A stretch of DNA of 64,000 nucleotides from Pleurotus ostreatus/Saccharomyces cerevisiae fusant (Eukaryota > Opisthokonta). This document shows, piece after piece, positions 47,508 through 59,016 of the stretch. The notes under the pieces were generated by a model. The model made no database searches and was not told the DNA's origin. It saw nothing but the letters and a program-made list of their open reading frames with translations. Every line of letters begins with the position of its first letter. The first letter of the stretch is position 1. The position numbers and the translations under genes were made by a program. Location of the stretch: assembly GCA_024196135.1 (NCBI GenBank), contig JAMQCK010000056.1:1-64000 (forward strand), written 5' to 3'.

Positions 47508-49212
47508 TTAATCCGAGTCCTCTGTCGAATCTTCAGCGTTCAATTCGTCGTCAGTGTTAGCTTCATCGCCAGAGTTCGATTGCTCTTCACTAGGTGATCC
47601 ATCGCTCGACGGTGTCTCAACGGAGGAATCCGGTGATGGAGGGTCCATGTTCATCACGAAAGCGGGTTCGTCGTACTTGAAGAAATCCCGCTCACTCTTC
47701 AACATCTTCCGAACGATCAGCTTCTGCAGCAGCTGGTGCAGCTCGACCTCTGACTCCAGCGTCAGCTCGCACCAGCCGAGGTAATCGAGGCCAACAGCCC
47801 GTAATGATCCTCCATCAGAAGCGCGCGCGCGAATGAGCTCTTCGAGCCGCTCATGATCCTTCCTCTGGTGTTTGGATGGACAGTTTATCCCGCCGCTGAT
47901 GTGGAGGCGAGCCAGACGAGGCAGAACGGGCGTAGTGCCTCCTTGCGAAGAAAGGGCATCACAGAGATGGTGGATGCGTGCCTTGTTTATGTCTTTCTCC
48001 CGCTCCCACCAGATGAGATAGTCGACGTTGGGCGCGCTGGCGAGCAAGGTGCGCAGGTCTGTGCCGATGGGTAAATTTCTAAGCGCGAGCGTCGACAACG
48101 CGTCGCTCGCCCTGAGGAAACGCGTCAGCGCCTGGGTGGAGTTGCGCGTCCGGATCCATACGAAGTCCGGGAGCTTAAGCGGGAACGCCGATGTCGAGGG
48201 AGACAAGTCCGCTGGCGGTGATTGAAGAGAAGAGCCTCCGCAGCACGTTCTCGAAGTCGGCTGGAGCGCAAACAAGGTAAAGCTGTCGAAGCTGGGGGCA
48301 TGTGACGGTGATTGGGGAGGACGGCGTATCGTGCAGCGGAGCATGCACTCTGAAAGATTCGACTTTGATGCAATTGCCGAGCAGGTCGATAACCTGGCTG
48401 ACCGCGACTTCACCATGAATGATGGAGACATTGATGAGCTGGTTCCAGGGAAGGAAGGTCTCCGTCAGGGGCCCGGCGTAGGAGCGCAAGCGTGGCGTGT
48501 CGATGAAGTTGACAGTGCCTTTGCCTGCGTGTATGACAAGGAATTCCAGAGAGGCATATCGCCGCGGCTTCGGTCCGAGAACGAAGGGATTGCCGATTAT
48601 GCACGTCCGCCAGCGATGGCTAGCGTTTATGAGCATGTCCATGGCGGCAAATCCGATACCGCAGCTAACGACCGACAGCGGCGCGGGGTCCGACTTCGAC
48701 AAGTGGAACTCGACGGCGCTTCTGACTCTGGGAGTCAGAGCGTCGTGGTTGCCGACGCGCTGGACTTTGATGGATGACCAGAGCGCAGGGTGCGAGAACG
48801 CGACGGTGCGCCAGTGGCTGCATACATGCGCCAGACGCACGGTGGAGGAGCGATGATCCTCTAGAGAGGACTCCTGTGAGTATCGAATGTAGGTGAATAT
48901 CTCCAGCAAAATATCCGGGACGAGCCGTCGAAGTGGGCTGCAGAGCCAGACAGTGCGTGCGTGGCGATGTGCCAACTCCGCGCGCTGACCCTGGAGTGTC
49001 TGCTGTAGGGCTATGAGGGTGTTCATCTGGTCATCATAGCGTTCGATGGTCTGCGCTGCCAGATCTAGAGTAGCGCGCATGCTAGCCCTGTCTGTGTGTA
49101 AGGAAGAGTCGAAGTCCCTCAGCTTCCGTTGAAGCCTCTGGGAATCCTCCTCCAGTTTCTGCAGTCTCGTTTCGAGGCAGACATCATGTGTGGTAATTGT
49201 GGCGCCAGGCAT
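47508..49212 (-). CDS. F-box protein with an apparent frameshift
   Basis: The N-terminus is a coiled coil (LETRLQKLEEDSQRLQRKL), followed by an F-box core (LRRLVPDILLEIFTYI, then VCSHWRTVAFSHPALWSSI) and leucine-rich segments. F-box proteins recruit substrates to SCF ubiquitin ligases. At about 48186-48190 the frame with GLVSLDIG meets TAA, while the matching continuation KLPDFVWIRTRN lies in another frame. Removing one G would join them. No intron of normal size with GT..AG fits without deleting leucine-rich sequence. The C-terminal part ends in an acidic Ser/Asp/Glu tail. Either a recent frameshift or a sequence error; before it the gene looks well kept. Confidence 0.7.
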
Positions 49213-49588
49213 AAAGCTGCTGTTCAGACGATCCTGGCTATGTCAGCGTATATCTATTTCTGTAGCCATGGCCAAGAGACAATGACTTACAGCGGCAATG
49301 ACCGCAGGAAGGAACAAGGAGCGCGTTGTTTGATTGTGTGTGCGCAGATGATGGCCGCCGGCCACCCAGGCGGACCGAACTCCCGGCACATGCCGGTCCT
49401 TTGTTCTTGTCTCCTGCTATTATCCCTTTTGTCCCTGCATGTACTATGTTTTGTTGAACTCATGTTCTGCGGCTGGTTCTATGTCTTTGTCATGCACAGC
49501 ATCACAGCGGCGTCAAACCCAAGCATAGCAGGCATTCTTGAGCTATGACCTTCCATTGTTCGATTGGCACGAGGCTATGGTCCTGACA
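49213..49588. other. Divergent intergenic region
   Basis: Holds the promoters of the F-box gene and of the MYND gene. One plus-strand ORF of 139 codons looks incidental. Confidence 0.4.
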
Positions 49589-49596
49589 TATAAAAG
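49589..49596 (+). promoter_or_regulatory. TATA box of MYND paralogue 3
   Basis: TATAAAAG, 76 bases before the ATG at 49665. Confidence 0.6.
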
Positions 49597-49664
49597 ACGC
49601 CTCCCAATTTAGTGAGTGCATTCGTTCTTCCTCACTTCCGCTCATTCCTTCACATTGCCCGACC

Positions 49665-51449
49665 ATGATCCACGACCCCCCAAGGTTTCTTGCGATCTCC
49701 GTCAAGCTCACTCTCGAATTCGAGAGCTCGCAGTTTATCGTTGGACCAAACCCCCGTCGCTCGAAGCTATACAGCGATATCTTCGCCAATCTCGACGTCG
49801 ACGCCATCCCAACTGAAAGGCCTTTCGGACGCCCCCAGTGGCTCGTCATCGCTAATGCTCTGGAAAGCATCTGTGCCCTCGTCTTCTTGATCATGTATAC
49901 CAAAGATGGACACAAAGCGCCACCTGAGACTCACCGTCGCATCATCGATGATACCCTTCCCTTTGTATGGAAATGGCTCGTCTTCCTCCATCCGGACTCG
50001 GCGTACTTTGACGAGGACGAGCTGCGCGAGGCAACCGCTCGCTATGGATGGACTCGCTACGCCGATCGCACGAGGGACTGGGTGCACGTCATGCTCGCGA
50101 CATACTACAACTTCATGACGGCCCCTGCTGAAGGGGGACCGGCGATGCTGGCCATGCCCGACGCAGCCCTCCATATCTTCAACCTCTGGTACTCTCGCAT
50201 GGTCCGCTTCTGCCCAGACGAGCCATCCGATCATTCGACAGCGGAGCTCCTGCAAGCGCTCACGAATTTACTCTTCAAGAACATCCCACTGGCAATCCGA
50301 CTCAAGGAGGACGTGCTCTGCAGCAAGGGCGAAGCGGCCATCCGGAAGATCATCCGCCGCCTGCGCGACAACCTGCGCATGGAGAACCCGGAATTCCTCG
50401 AGCTGAGCAACCTCGCCGAACTACTGCTATCGATGGCGCACGCCGAGGACATCCGACCACTTCTGCGCCCTATGCTCCGGTTTGCCGTCCCGTTCATGGA
50501 GATGATGCACCATCCTGGCGCCGCTACGTTTCACTTGAGTTACAAGGTGGCAGGGGGCCTCACCGACGATTCGTGCATCGCCTTCTTTACCAACGGCTTC
50601 CTCATGCTCGATCGCCTTTCGTGCCAGTTCCGCACCATCGACGATAGCATCCGGGTCATCCGCGCAGGGCTATTGCGTTCGGTTTTCTATTATCTGCAGA
50701 AGTACATCGTGCCCAACCAAAAGATCTGCATCGCAACGCAAGCCTGCAAGTTCATCATTGGGCCCGCTCTCCATTTTCGCTCGGGGTTGAAGGCGGTCTC
50801 GGAAGCTCTTGACCGTGATAATCTGCCAAGGTCAGTGGAAGGAGGGTCCCCGGGACGAGACGCATGGAATACGATGTGCTCGCTCGTGGAGGAACGATTG
50901 AATTGGGCAGGGGAATTCGCAAGACAGACACTGACACTGCAGCATTGTCACAACGCATCGGTACGTGCTCTATCTGCTGCCGCGCTTTCATTTCTGACTT
51001 CTCCCAAGTGCGCAGGGGAATGGCAAAACCTTCGAAGGTGCCCGTGCGGCGGCGCCTACTATTGCTCAAAAACCTGTCAGCAAGAAGATTGGCCGCGTCA
51101 CAAGGCCGACTGCGACTCAGGTATGCCCATCCTCGTCCTTTCATCTGTGAGGTCGGCTGACCCCTCGACAGTAACATTGGCTGCGTATCATGGCTTCCAG
51201 GTCAAGCGCCAGTCCGACGTCTACTACGTCCGGTTCTGTGCCGCCCGCGATGCGGCGGAGCGGCTAAAATCGAAAGGGGCCGAGGAGACCCTGGTCGTCG
51301 ACTACACGGCCATGGAGCCAGAAGTTCAGACCTGCTCTTGTCAAGACTGTCTGCAAGCCGACAGGCAGGGTACAGTTTGTGTGCGCATCGGGACGTGCAA
51401 AGGCATAACTGCTTTACGATTTCCCCAAGAATCAAAATTACTCACATGA
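49665..51449 (+). CDS. MYND-type zinc-finger protein, paralogue 3
   Basis: The ATG at 49665 begins MIHDPPRFLAISVKLTLEF. The helical body aligns with paralogue 2, for example IPTERPFGRPQWLVIANAL against IPTEKPYNDRIWYNISVAL. The finger is CHNAS, an intron (GTACGT..AAG), then CAGEWQNLRRCPCG, GAYYCSKTCQ and HKADC. Choosing the acceptor AAG before TGC restores the second cysteine that other copies have; the acceptor six bases later would lose it. A second intron (GTATGC..CAG) leads to RQSDVYYVRFCAARDA. The whole stretch is also open if the introns are read through, which can mislead gene finders. Function unknown. Confidence 0.82.
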   Translation: MIHDPPRFLAISVKLTLEFESSQFIVGPNPRRSKLYSDIFANLDVDAIPTERPFGRPQWLVIANALESICALVFLIMYTKDGHKAPPETHRRIIDDTLPFVWKWLVFLHPDSAYFDEDELREATARYGWTRYADRTRDWVHVMLATYYNFMTAPAEGGPAMLAMPDAALHIFNLWYSRMVRFCPDEPSDHSTAELLQALTNLLFKNIPLAIRLKEDVLCSKGEAAIRKIIRRLRDNLRMENPEFLELSNLAELLLSMAHAEDIRPLLRPMLRFAVPFMEMMHHPGAATFHLSYKVAGGLTDDSCIAFFTNGFLMLDRLSCQFRTIDDSIRVIRAGLLRSVFYYLQKYIVPNQKICIATQACKFIIGPALHFRSGLKAVSEALDRDNLPRSVEGGSPGRDAWNTMCSLVEERLNWAGEFARQTLTLQHCHNASVRALSAAALSFLTSPKCAGEWQNLRRCPCGGAYYCSKTCQQEDWPRHKADCDSGMPILVLSSVRSADPSTVTLAAYHGFQVKRQSDVYYVRFCAARDAAERLKSKGAEETLVVDYTAMEPEVQTCSCQDCLQADRQGTVCVRIGTCKGITALRFPQESKLLT

Positions 51450-51659
51450 GATAGACGTATACGTATACTAAGTAATCAGTACTTTACTCCCAAATATCCT
51501 ACCACTACCTAATGCTAGCTCTACTTACCATGCCTTTCTCGAAGTCGAACTTGAGCGCACGAGGTTAGCGCGTGACACCGACGGCCCCCGACGTCACGTC
51601 ACCGTGCGCGCCAAAATTTAGCACCTTGCTCACCGACCACCGCGACCGCTTCGCCAACC

Positions 51660-52466
51660 ATGAACTCCTCCCTCTTCCGCTCCTGCACCGCATCTCTCTC
51701 TGCGCGCGCCTTGACGCGGCCTGCTGCGCGCGCTGGCGCGGCCATGCCCTGCCGCGCCGCCCTTGCCCGGCGGTACTACTCGGAAAAGGCCCCGGAGTCG
51801 CCCGCCGCGAGTGCCGCTAAGGAGGAGTCTGCTAAGGACGAGGGGAAGGCAGCTGAGGGTGCTTCGCCAGCGGAGAAAGAGTGTCTGGAGAAGCTCAAGA
51901 CGAAGGAGGCGGAGGTCGTCGACTTGACGGTGCGCGCACACTAACTTCTACAAGTCTATAGTGACTGATAGCATATGCAGAGCCGCTTGCGTTATCTCCA
52001 AGCCGACTTCCTCAACCTCCAGCGGAATGCGTCGCGCGAAAAGGAGCAAACCCGCGACTTCGCCATCACCAAGTTCGCGAAGGACCTGCTCGAGACCGTC
52101 GACGTCCTCTCCCTCGCGCTCAAGTCCATCCCCCCTCACCACGCCCGCCCCCAAGCCGACGCGCCCCCACCACCCCAGTCCGCGGACGGCAAGCCCGAGA
52201 AGGGCCCCGTGGAGTACCTGCACGAGCTGTACAACGGTGTCGAGATGACGCAGCGGCAACTGCAGTCCACGCTTTCCAAGTACAACGTCAAGCCGATCGA
52301 GCCGCTGGGCGACAAGTTCGACCCGAACATGCACGAGGCGCTCTACCAGGCGCCGATACCTGGCAAGGAGCCCGGCACGGTCATCGACGTGCAGAAGACG
52401 GGGTACATGATCAAGGACCGCGTGCTCCGTGCTGCCCAGGTCGGTGTCGCGCAGGAGACGTCATGA
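51660..52466 (+). CDS. MGE1: Mitochondrial GrpE, nucleotide exchange factor of Hsp70
   Basis: Exchanges ADP for ATP on matrix Hsp70 in protein import and folding. The N-terminus is an arginine- and alanine-rich presequence (MNSSLFRSCTASLSARALT). A long coiled-coil helix (CLEKLKTKEAEVVDLT joined across a short intron to SRLRYLQADFLNLQRNA) precedes the GrpE core: FAITKFAKDLLETVDVL, GVEMTQRQLQSTLSKY, FDPNMHEALYQ, and KTGYMIKDRVLRAAQVGVA at the end. One intron, about 51930-51977. About 250 residues, normal for the fungal family. Confidence 0.94.
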
Positions 52467-52746
52467 GCGGGTGGATTGACTTTGGCATGGTGACGAGGCG
52501 ACACGAGTACGAGACGACTACACTACTACATGACGACGCTGTCCATAATTTCACGTACCACAACTCCCCGACCACTCACTAGGTCCTTGCTGACCAACAC
52601 ACGATGGGCATTCCATCTCGAAAATATGCATATTTGCTCTGCGCTGTCGCTGGGCGTCCCTCATCATTGCGCTGAAAGGGACACAGCATGGTACATGAGG
52701 CTACGTGCTAAGGAGCAGCTGTCGTCTGAGGAGTAAGGGGAGGACG

Positions 52747-53788
<1,042 letters not shown>

Positions 53789-54303
53789 GCTATTTCTGTG
53801 CTGTTGGAGCGAGCGTCAAGCGCGTTGAGTCCTGAGTGGGAGGTCGAAGCTTGCAAGCCCGATTGTTCTGTTCAAGTTCCAATGCCATTGGGCGCGCCGC
53901 GGCACGGCGCCATGTGAGAAGCACGTGCAGCCATGCGGTGCGTAAAGAGTTCAACTTCGAAGCATGTGCTTCTTGTCCCAGACCATCAACTTGCTGGACG
54001 AGCATGCTACCGAACACCCCTTTTGATTACTGCTCGTTTTTCCTTATGGCGCCCTCCTCCTTCTGAAAAACAAGGATACACACCCCTAAGTTTGACTCAG
54101 GACTGGGCGGACGATTCGCAAGTCATGACTCCCATGGAGTCACGACAGATGCTCGGCTCGAACAGCTCCAAGCTTTTCATCTCCGCCGCTCTACTGGCCT
54201 ACACTCGATGTGACCTACTTAGTCCAGCTGGCGGAGGGGTTAAAAGGGCGGGGAAATAGACCGGCAATGCCACCATCCTCCCTCGAGCTCTCCTCAAACC
54301 ACC
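53789..54303. other. Divergent intergenic region
   Basis: Between the NAT9 and wax-synthase-like genes. GGTTAAAAGGGCGG at 54238 could serve as a TATA-like element for the latter. No gene. Confidence 0.4.
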
Positions 54304-54759
54304 ATGTTCGAGGACCGCATCCCTTTCGACCGGGGCGTCGCTCTACGATGGCTCCTTCCCATGTATGCAGTAACCTATGTGCAAGCTGTCCTCGTACAAC
54401 TGCCGCGCACGCGCACGCCTCGTCTTGCGCTGCTGCCCATAGGCCTCTACGTCATGTACCGATGCGCGCACATCGACTATACGGCGCATTTGGACGCCGA
54501 GCTGCGCCAGAGGATATTATTCCTGAATCTGCAGGCTGCGGTACGTCTGTTCTGCTCCTTATTCGGTTGCAATCGCGCGCTGAACGCTAAAGCAGACGAA
54601 CACATTCGCCGTGGCTATGGTCTTCACCTGCTTTGCCGTCACAAGCAGGCCCTATAGGCCCATAGATCGCCCGAAGGACACTCATGAGCAAAAGCCTGCG
54701 CTCCATCGCACCTTGATCAACGCAGTGGATCTTTGCACCAATGCGCGAGGAATTGGCTG

Positions 54760-54776
54760 TGTCGGAAAAATCGGAT
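54760..54776 (+). repeat. Left terminal inverted repeat
   Basis: TGTCGGAAAAATCGGAT, preceded by the TG of the host gene. Confidence 0.85.
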
Positions 54777-56068
54777 TTCGCTAATTAGACATAGGGACCC
54801 ATATTCGCCTAATTAGGTCGCGCGCGAACGCAAATTAGGCCCGCGTATGTCTGGTTAGGTGGCGATAGGTCCAATTATGCGCAGTTGGCAACTGCGCCTC
54901 CCCGAGCTCCTGGGCACGTACAGGACCTCAGAAAAACGCGGCAAGGTCGCAGAGTCTTGTAGAGTATGAATGCTGATGTGTTTTATCGAAAGATCGTGTT
55001 CAAATACATGTAGAGGAGTTCAGGCAGCTGAGCCAGGCCACAACTGACCGAACGCTGGCACGAGAATCATATAGGTAGGAAAGAACCGATTTTGACGAAA
55101 TGTAGCTGACAAAGTTACTACCACAGTGTCCCAATAGGACTTGAAGGATATCTCTGGAGACTCTGGCCACCGCCAGTCGGACAACCTCTGAACTCGGGCC
55201 CAAGTTGCGTATGACAGCAGATTTGCTATACGGAAGTAGTGGAGAGCAAGCAAGCGATAGTTAGGTGGTTCGAAGCTGTGGGAGCCTCGGGACCAAGATG
55301 ACCTGCGAACCACAGAGAACGAGGACGAGCTAGGTGGGTTCAGAGGACGCGAGATGCGGCGTGACACTGACAAGGCGTGGGGAGTCACATCGGAATGTGC
55401 CGACCCTGTATTTATTAGTCAGCCTCGGGGAGATGACGTTTCTTCACCAACCACCATCGTCCTCCCCCGTTTCCCGTCCTCGGCTAACCTCGTAGTCCCA
55501 GTGTCATCTCGTCAACTCAAAGGTTCGTCTTAAAGATCTTCGAGCACAAGTGGAAAGCGAGGGTTGCCTTCATCTGGTTGACTGGTGCGTACACAATCCG
55601 ACAGCGTCGTCGCAGTGCTGACCGTACCTCATCTGCAGCTACGCATGGTCCACTAGCGCTCTCTGCCAAGCTGTTGGTGAGTAAACGTGTCCTTGAGACC
55701 CAATGCCCACCGTGCTGACCGTCTTCATCAGTCCAGTCATCAACGCCCCGCGATGCAGAAGTACCCCGTACATTCATCTAAGTACATCAGCTTCGCTATC
55801 GTAGATTTCATGATGTGGAATATACTTGCTCTCATTATGCCTCTGATAATACCTGTGTGCGTTGTAGGCGTGGAACGGGGTCGCAGCGCCCCGTCCTACC
55901 ATATTTTTTTGGGCCCCGCGGGCTGCCTGCCTAAGTAGGTCCTATTAGGGGCCATTAGGTCCTGCTACGCCTAACTATGATAATCGACCTAATTATGCAT
56001 TAGCTCCACGTAAGTAGGTACCGCGGACCTAATGGCCTAACATGACCTAACATGCCCCAACTCGCCAC

Positions 56069-56085
56069 ATCCGATTTTTCCGACA
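56069..56085 (-). repeat. Right terminal inverted repeat
   Basis: Exact complement of the left repeat, followed by TG and the continuing host frame. Confidence 0.85.
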
Positions 56086-56874
56086 TGGGATTGGGACGTA
56101 ACCTTACGCCACACTGAAGGAAGGTGGCAGATGATCAAGAAGTCTGCCGTCTCCTTTCTGACCCACACCATGCTCGTTGACCCCACCATTATCATCATGC
56201 ACACTCTCAATCCAGCGCTGAAGGATCCCTCGGGCGCCTCGATGTATATGCCAGCTGCCGACGGCCTTCTCTCGTCTATCATTGCGCACATTTCGCCCGC
56301 TATTATCACTATCTGCATGGGCCTCAATATCTACGCCGCCTCCGTCTACGGCTACGACTTCATTCGCATACTCGCGCTACTCGCCGGTGATGATCCCGCG
56401 CGATGGCCACCGTTGTTCGATAAACCATGGAGGGCGACATCGTTGCACGATCTGTGGGCCAAGCGGTGGCACCAGTGGTTCCGGCATAGCTTCTCGGTCC
56501 TAGGGGCGACGCCAGCGCGCGCCGTAGGTAATAGGCTAGGCGGAAGGACTGTTGGTCGCCTCGCGGGTTTGCTAGGTGGCTTCGCAGTATCCGTTATTCT
56601 GCACACTGTCGGGCTCTGGGGGTTGGGACGCGGGGGAGACCCATACCGCGTAGGGGTGTTCTTCATGATGATGGCAGTGGGCATGATCGTCGAAGAGCTC
56701 TACCGGATGGTCACTGGGCGGCGCGTGAGCGGCATAGTAGGGTGGTTGTGGACGTGGGTATGGATAATTGGGTGGGGGCAATTTCTTGTGGAGGCTTATG
56801 CTCGCAAGGGTTTGATTGGACAGCAATGGCTCCGGCTTTGGACTCCCCTTCTGCAAGGATTAGGTTGGCTGTAA

Positions 56875-57268
56875 TACTGCATGCAAACATGTCTAGGTTC
56901 TCGTTGACGCCTTTCTACAGAGGCGGTTGTTATTTTGCCGATTGCCATTGAAGGCCCTTATCAAGGCATGATAAGCAATGTAGGTCCGAAGACTCGGCCA
57001 TCACCGCTCAGTCCGCCGCTCGCAGGGGCCAACAGGCTGACGCAAGAGTCCCTTCGCCGCGGACGACCACCATCCAACGTCAAATTTTGCCCCTATGCAG
57101 CGAGCAGGCCGGGAAGCTCGTTTCTGCTGACACAAAATTTCTCTTCCCAAACCTTCACGGCGACCTCGCATCGATGTACGTATCTCCTATTTCCTCTGCC
57201 GCTCACCTATATACTCAAGCGCTGTCTCTCCCCTCTTGTCAGACTGCCACCACCAGACCAGTGTCTTC
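56875..57268. other. Intergenic region before F-box gene
   Basis: No gene seen. The F-box frame is open a few codons upstream of its ATG but has no earlier ATG. Confidence 0.4.
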
Positions 57269-58774
57269 ATGATGGAAGACGACCTTTGCAGAACCGTCAG
57301 AGGTCGCGCCGCCCGGCTGATACCACTCCTGCACGACACGGCGGAGGGCTATACGCATGGGGAGATGGAGCACTCGCAGGCGATGGTCAACCTCAGCGAG
57401 GGCCAGCTCGTCCGCGCACATCTGGCGGCGCACATCGCAGAGCTCACGCGCACGCTCGACGCGCTCGACCTTGGCATCGCCACCTGCCGTACTGCGATCG
57501 TGCCCGTCAACAAGCTTCCGCCTGAGATTCTCGGCGAGGTCTTCGCTTGCGTGATACACGAGGCGGCGTGCGCGACGGACGTGCGGCGAGGGCCGTGGCT
57601 GTTGTCCCACGTCTGTCACCGGTGGCGCGCACTAGCCCGCGACATGCCCGCACTGTGGACCGTCGTGGACGTGGGGGACCATGCATTCTCGAGGCGAAAC
57701 GCGCATAACCTCGTCAAAACATACCTGAAGAGGTCCGCAAAGCTGCTCGTGACCTGCAGCTTGTCCGCCTCACCTTCGCAGCCGGTCGCCGCGGTGGAGA
57801 CATTGCTCAATGTGCTCCTCCTCTACAGCGCGCGTTGGCGGAGTGCGTGCTTCGCTCTGGACGCGATATGCTTCGACCGCCTTATGCCGCCGCCCAAGCC
57901 GGGATTTGCGGCGTTGGAGAGCGTCGAACTCCATCTCACGGGTAAGCCCGATTCCGCTGGTGCGCCCCCACTCGGGAATCCCCTCTTCGCAGCGGCGCCG
58001 CGCCTCCGGCGAGCGCTGGTATCGGGTACGCAGCATCGCGCATTTTCCTTTCCTTGGAAGCAGCTGGAATACTACGTTGGCCAGGTCGTTACCTATGACG
58101 GCCGCTGTGTCCTCCCCGAGATGCGTGCTCTACAACGCTGTAGTCCCTCCGTGCACGCTACCCGACCTATTCCACAGCCAGCGACGCCTCATCTGCTGCC
58201 GTCCCTCACGAGGTTATGCGCGAATCACGGGACGATCATCGACGCTATCGCTACGCCTATGCTCGCCGAGTGCGCTTTCGGTAGCGGCCCTCGGCTCGAG
58301 CAGATCTCAGCACTACTCCAGCGCTCGGCGTGCTCTTTACGCGTTCTGCGCCTCATCGACAATCCGATACCTCTCGATGGCGTATTGAATCTGCTTCAGC
58401 TCTGCCCGGACTTGCGCGAACTGGCCATCGGCTGCATGTTGCGCGCAGACGTAGAGATATACTGCGTCCTCACCGCACTCATGCCGCGCCAAGATGGAAG
58501 TTCGCTCGTCCCCGCACTAGAGCGTCTTGCCTTCAGCCCCTTTCAAAATAGCTTCAATTGTACTCCATACGTAGAGCTTGCTCGAAGTAGATCTCCCGCT
58601 GCTGGTGGACGATTGCTTGGTATCAGCATACTCTTGAGTCAATGTACGCTTGACAATGCGGACTCGTACGATGCCTTGCGAAGGGACGCACCCAATCTTG
58701 GTCTGCAGGAGGTTATCTTGGTGGAGGACTTTAGCGTCAGTGACGATGTAGTCAACTCATGGCTGGATGTATAG
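57269..58774 (+). CDS. F-box protein with leucine-rich C-terminal part, single exon
   Basis: The frame is open from 57236, but the first ATG is at 57269 (MMEDDLCRTVRGRAARL). A helical N-terminus with LAAHIAELTRTLDALDLGI is followed by an F-box core (VNKLPPEILGEVFACVI, then LSHVCHRWRALARDMPALW). Irregular leucine-rich repeats come next, for instance CSLRVLRLIDNPIPLDGVL and LCPDLRELAIGCMLR. It ends SDDVVNSWLDV. About 500 residues without an intron, unlike most genes here. Presumed substrate adaptor of an SCF ubiquitin ligase; target unknown. It shares layout with the F-box gene at 47.5-49.2 kb but not close sequence. Confidence 0.85.
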   Translation: MMEDDLCRTVRGRAARLIPLLHDTAEGYTHGEMEHSQAMVNLSEGQLVRAHLAAHIAELTRTLDALDLGIATCRTAIVPVNKLPPEILGEVFACVIHEAACATDVRRGPWLLSHVCHRWRALARDMPALWTVVDVGDHAFSRRNAHNLVKTYLKRSAKLLVTCSLSASPSQPVAAVETLLNVLLLYSARWRSACFALDAICFDRLMPPPKPGFAALESVELHLTGKPDSAGAPPLGNPLFAAAPRLRRALVSGTQHRAFSFPWKQLEYYVGQVVTYDGRCVLPEMRALQRCSPSVHATRPIPQPATPHLLPSLTRLCANHGTIIDAIATPMLAECAFGSGPRLEQISALLQRSACSLRVLRLIDNPIPLDGVLNLLQLCPDLRELAIGCMLRADVEIYCVLTALMPRQDGSSLVPALERLAFSPFQNSFNCTPYVELARSRSPAAGGRLLGISILLSQCTLDNADSYDALRRDAPNLGLQEVILVEDFSVSDDVVNSWLDV

Positions 58775-59016
58775 TAGTGTACTGAGATTATAGAGCCAGG
58801 CTCTCCGCCGCGTTATCTATTTGCAAGACGTCGATTCGGATCCACCCCTTCACAAACTCATAGTCCAAGTACTTGCCACTACTCAGACTATAGTGATAAC
58901 GACCGCCAATTTTCCCGTCCTGAGTGAGCACAATGAAACCAGACATTCGTCATCCCGCGTAGGGCGTGAAAAACGTTAAGCGTTGATAACTATGTATAGA
59001 CGAAGACATCGATTCA

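Larger units (their letters stand above)
54760..56085. mobile_element. 1.33-kb terminal-inverted-repeat DNA transposon, apparently non-autonomous
   Basis: The ends are perfect 17-base inverted repeats, TGTCGGAAAAATCGGAT (54760-54776) and its complement (56069-56085). They are bordered by TG on both sides (54758-54759 and 56086-56087), a likely 2-base target duplication. Just inside both ends are clusters of CCTAATTA/TTAGG-type motifs (about 54780-54870 and 55935-56060). The centre has two minus-strand ORFs of 122 and 86 codons and a few hydrophobic exon-like segments. I recognise no transposase. The superfamily is unclear: short target duplication and subterminal repeats suggest a CACTA-like habit, but the ends do not begin CACTA. 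Confidence 0.85.
54304..56874 (+). pseudogene. Wax-synthase-like membrane acyltransferase split by a transposon
   Basis: The first exon starts MFEDRIPFDRGVALRWLLP and has membrane segments. After one intron (GTACGT..CAG) it runs to NAVDLCTNARGIG at 54757, where the element at 54760-56085 begins. The frame resumes at once after the element with WDWDVTLRHTEGRW. It continues intact through several hydrophobic helices and the family motif HDLWAKRWHQWFRHSF to a stop at 56874. In many fungal homologues RGIG is followed by W-x-W, so the two halves join exactly if the element and one copy of its TG duplication are removed. With the element in place, translation stops about eight codons into it. Fungal members include polyketide and terpenoid acyltransferases and cyclases; the substrate here is unknown. 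Confidence 0.82.

Noticed and set aside
55020..55777. Possible transposase or captured gene inside the element
   Set aside because: The two minus-strand ORFs and the hydrophobic plus-strand pieces match no family I recognise and cannot be joined with confidence.
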